Translations under genes and position numbers: made by a program
Part shown: positions 13,978-14,005 of the stretch, in pieces
Numbering within the stretch: position 1 is the stretch's first letter
Layout of the letters: each line of letters begins with the position of its first letter
Notes under the pieces: generated by a model
The model's database searches: none
What the model was told of the DNA's origin: nothing
What the model saw: only the letters and a program-made list of their open reading frames with translations
NCBI GenBank assembly: GCA_934501475.1
Contig: CAKSUL010000049.1
Location: 1-14,005 of the forward strand
Length of the DNA stretch: 14,005 bases
Reading direction: 5' to 3'
Source: an uncultured Roseovarius sp.
GTDB taxonomy: Bacteria; Pseudomonadota; Alphaproteobacteria; Rhodobacterales; Rhodobacteraceae

Positions 13978-14005
13978 CTGCCTGCCCTTTTACTGTTCCG
14001 CGCCA

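Overview
The window looks like a chromosomal segment from a marine Roseobacter-group member of the Rhodobacterales (Alphaproteobacteria). The DNA is GC-rich. The gene order ihfB-lapA-trpF-trpB, a large RTX protein ending in a Hint domain, an alphaproteobacterial-type RecO tail, a methylsuccinyl-CoA dehydrogenase and an HTH TetR regulator all fit that group. Taxonomy is inferred from protein character and gene order, not from a search.

Layout. Bases 1-466 hold the 3' end of recO. A TetR-family regulator converges on it (492-1073, minus). After a 305-base gap, a 3.2-kb minus-strand gene (1379-4540) encodes a 1053-residue RTX calcium-binding protein with a C-terminal Hint autoprocessing domain. 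No type I secretion genes are visible beside it. A 521-base gap with no convincing gene (4541-5061) holds two strong hairpins. An EamA-type permease follows (5062-5907, plus). It converges with a DUF1045 / 2H-phosphoesterase-like gene (5971-6657, minus), which is divergent from a fumarylacetoacetate-hydrolase-family gene (6809-7504, plus). A 35-base near-perfect palindrome lies between that divergent pair. Next is mcd (7540-9225, minus), divergent from a TSUP/TauE-type permease (9373-10146, plus). The conserved plus-strand cluster ihfB-lapA-trpF-trpB (10381-12963) ends at a 25-bp-arm inverted repeat. The minus-strand 3-hydroxybutyryl-CoA dehydrogenase gene (13102-13977) faces it and completes the window.

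How the genes work together. Most are housekeeping: DNA repair, nucleoid architecture, tryptophan synthesis. Mcd marks the ethylmalonyl-CoA pathway for acetyl-CoA assimilation. Hbd acts on the neighbouring C4 acyl-CoA pool (acetoacetyl-CoA / 3-hydroxybutyryl-CoA). FAH-family hydrolases typically act late in aromatic-compound breakdown, but no aromatic pathway is visible here. The RTX-Hint gene is the clearest accessory element.

Non-coding highlights: the 35-base palindrome at 6691-6725; a dispersed TATTT-containing motif seen four times near gene ends (about 4625, 5925, 13005 and 13074), which I think is a lineage-specific 3'-end element; an internal 178-codon duplication in the RTX gene; and inverted repeats in the mcd/permease and ihfB upstream regions. 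I found no CRISPR array, insertion sequence, tRNA or rRNA.
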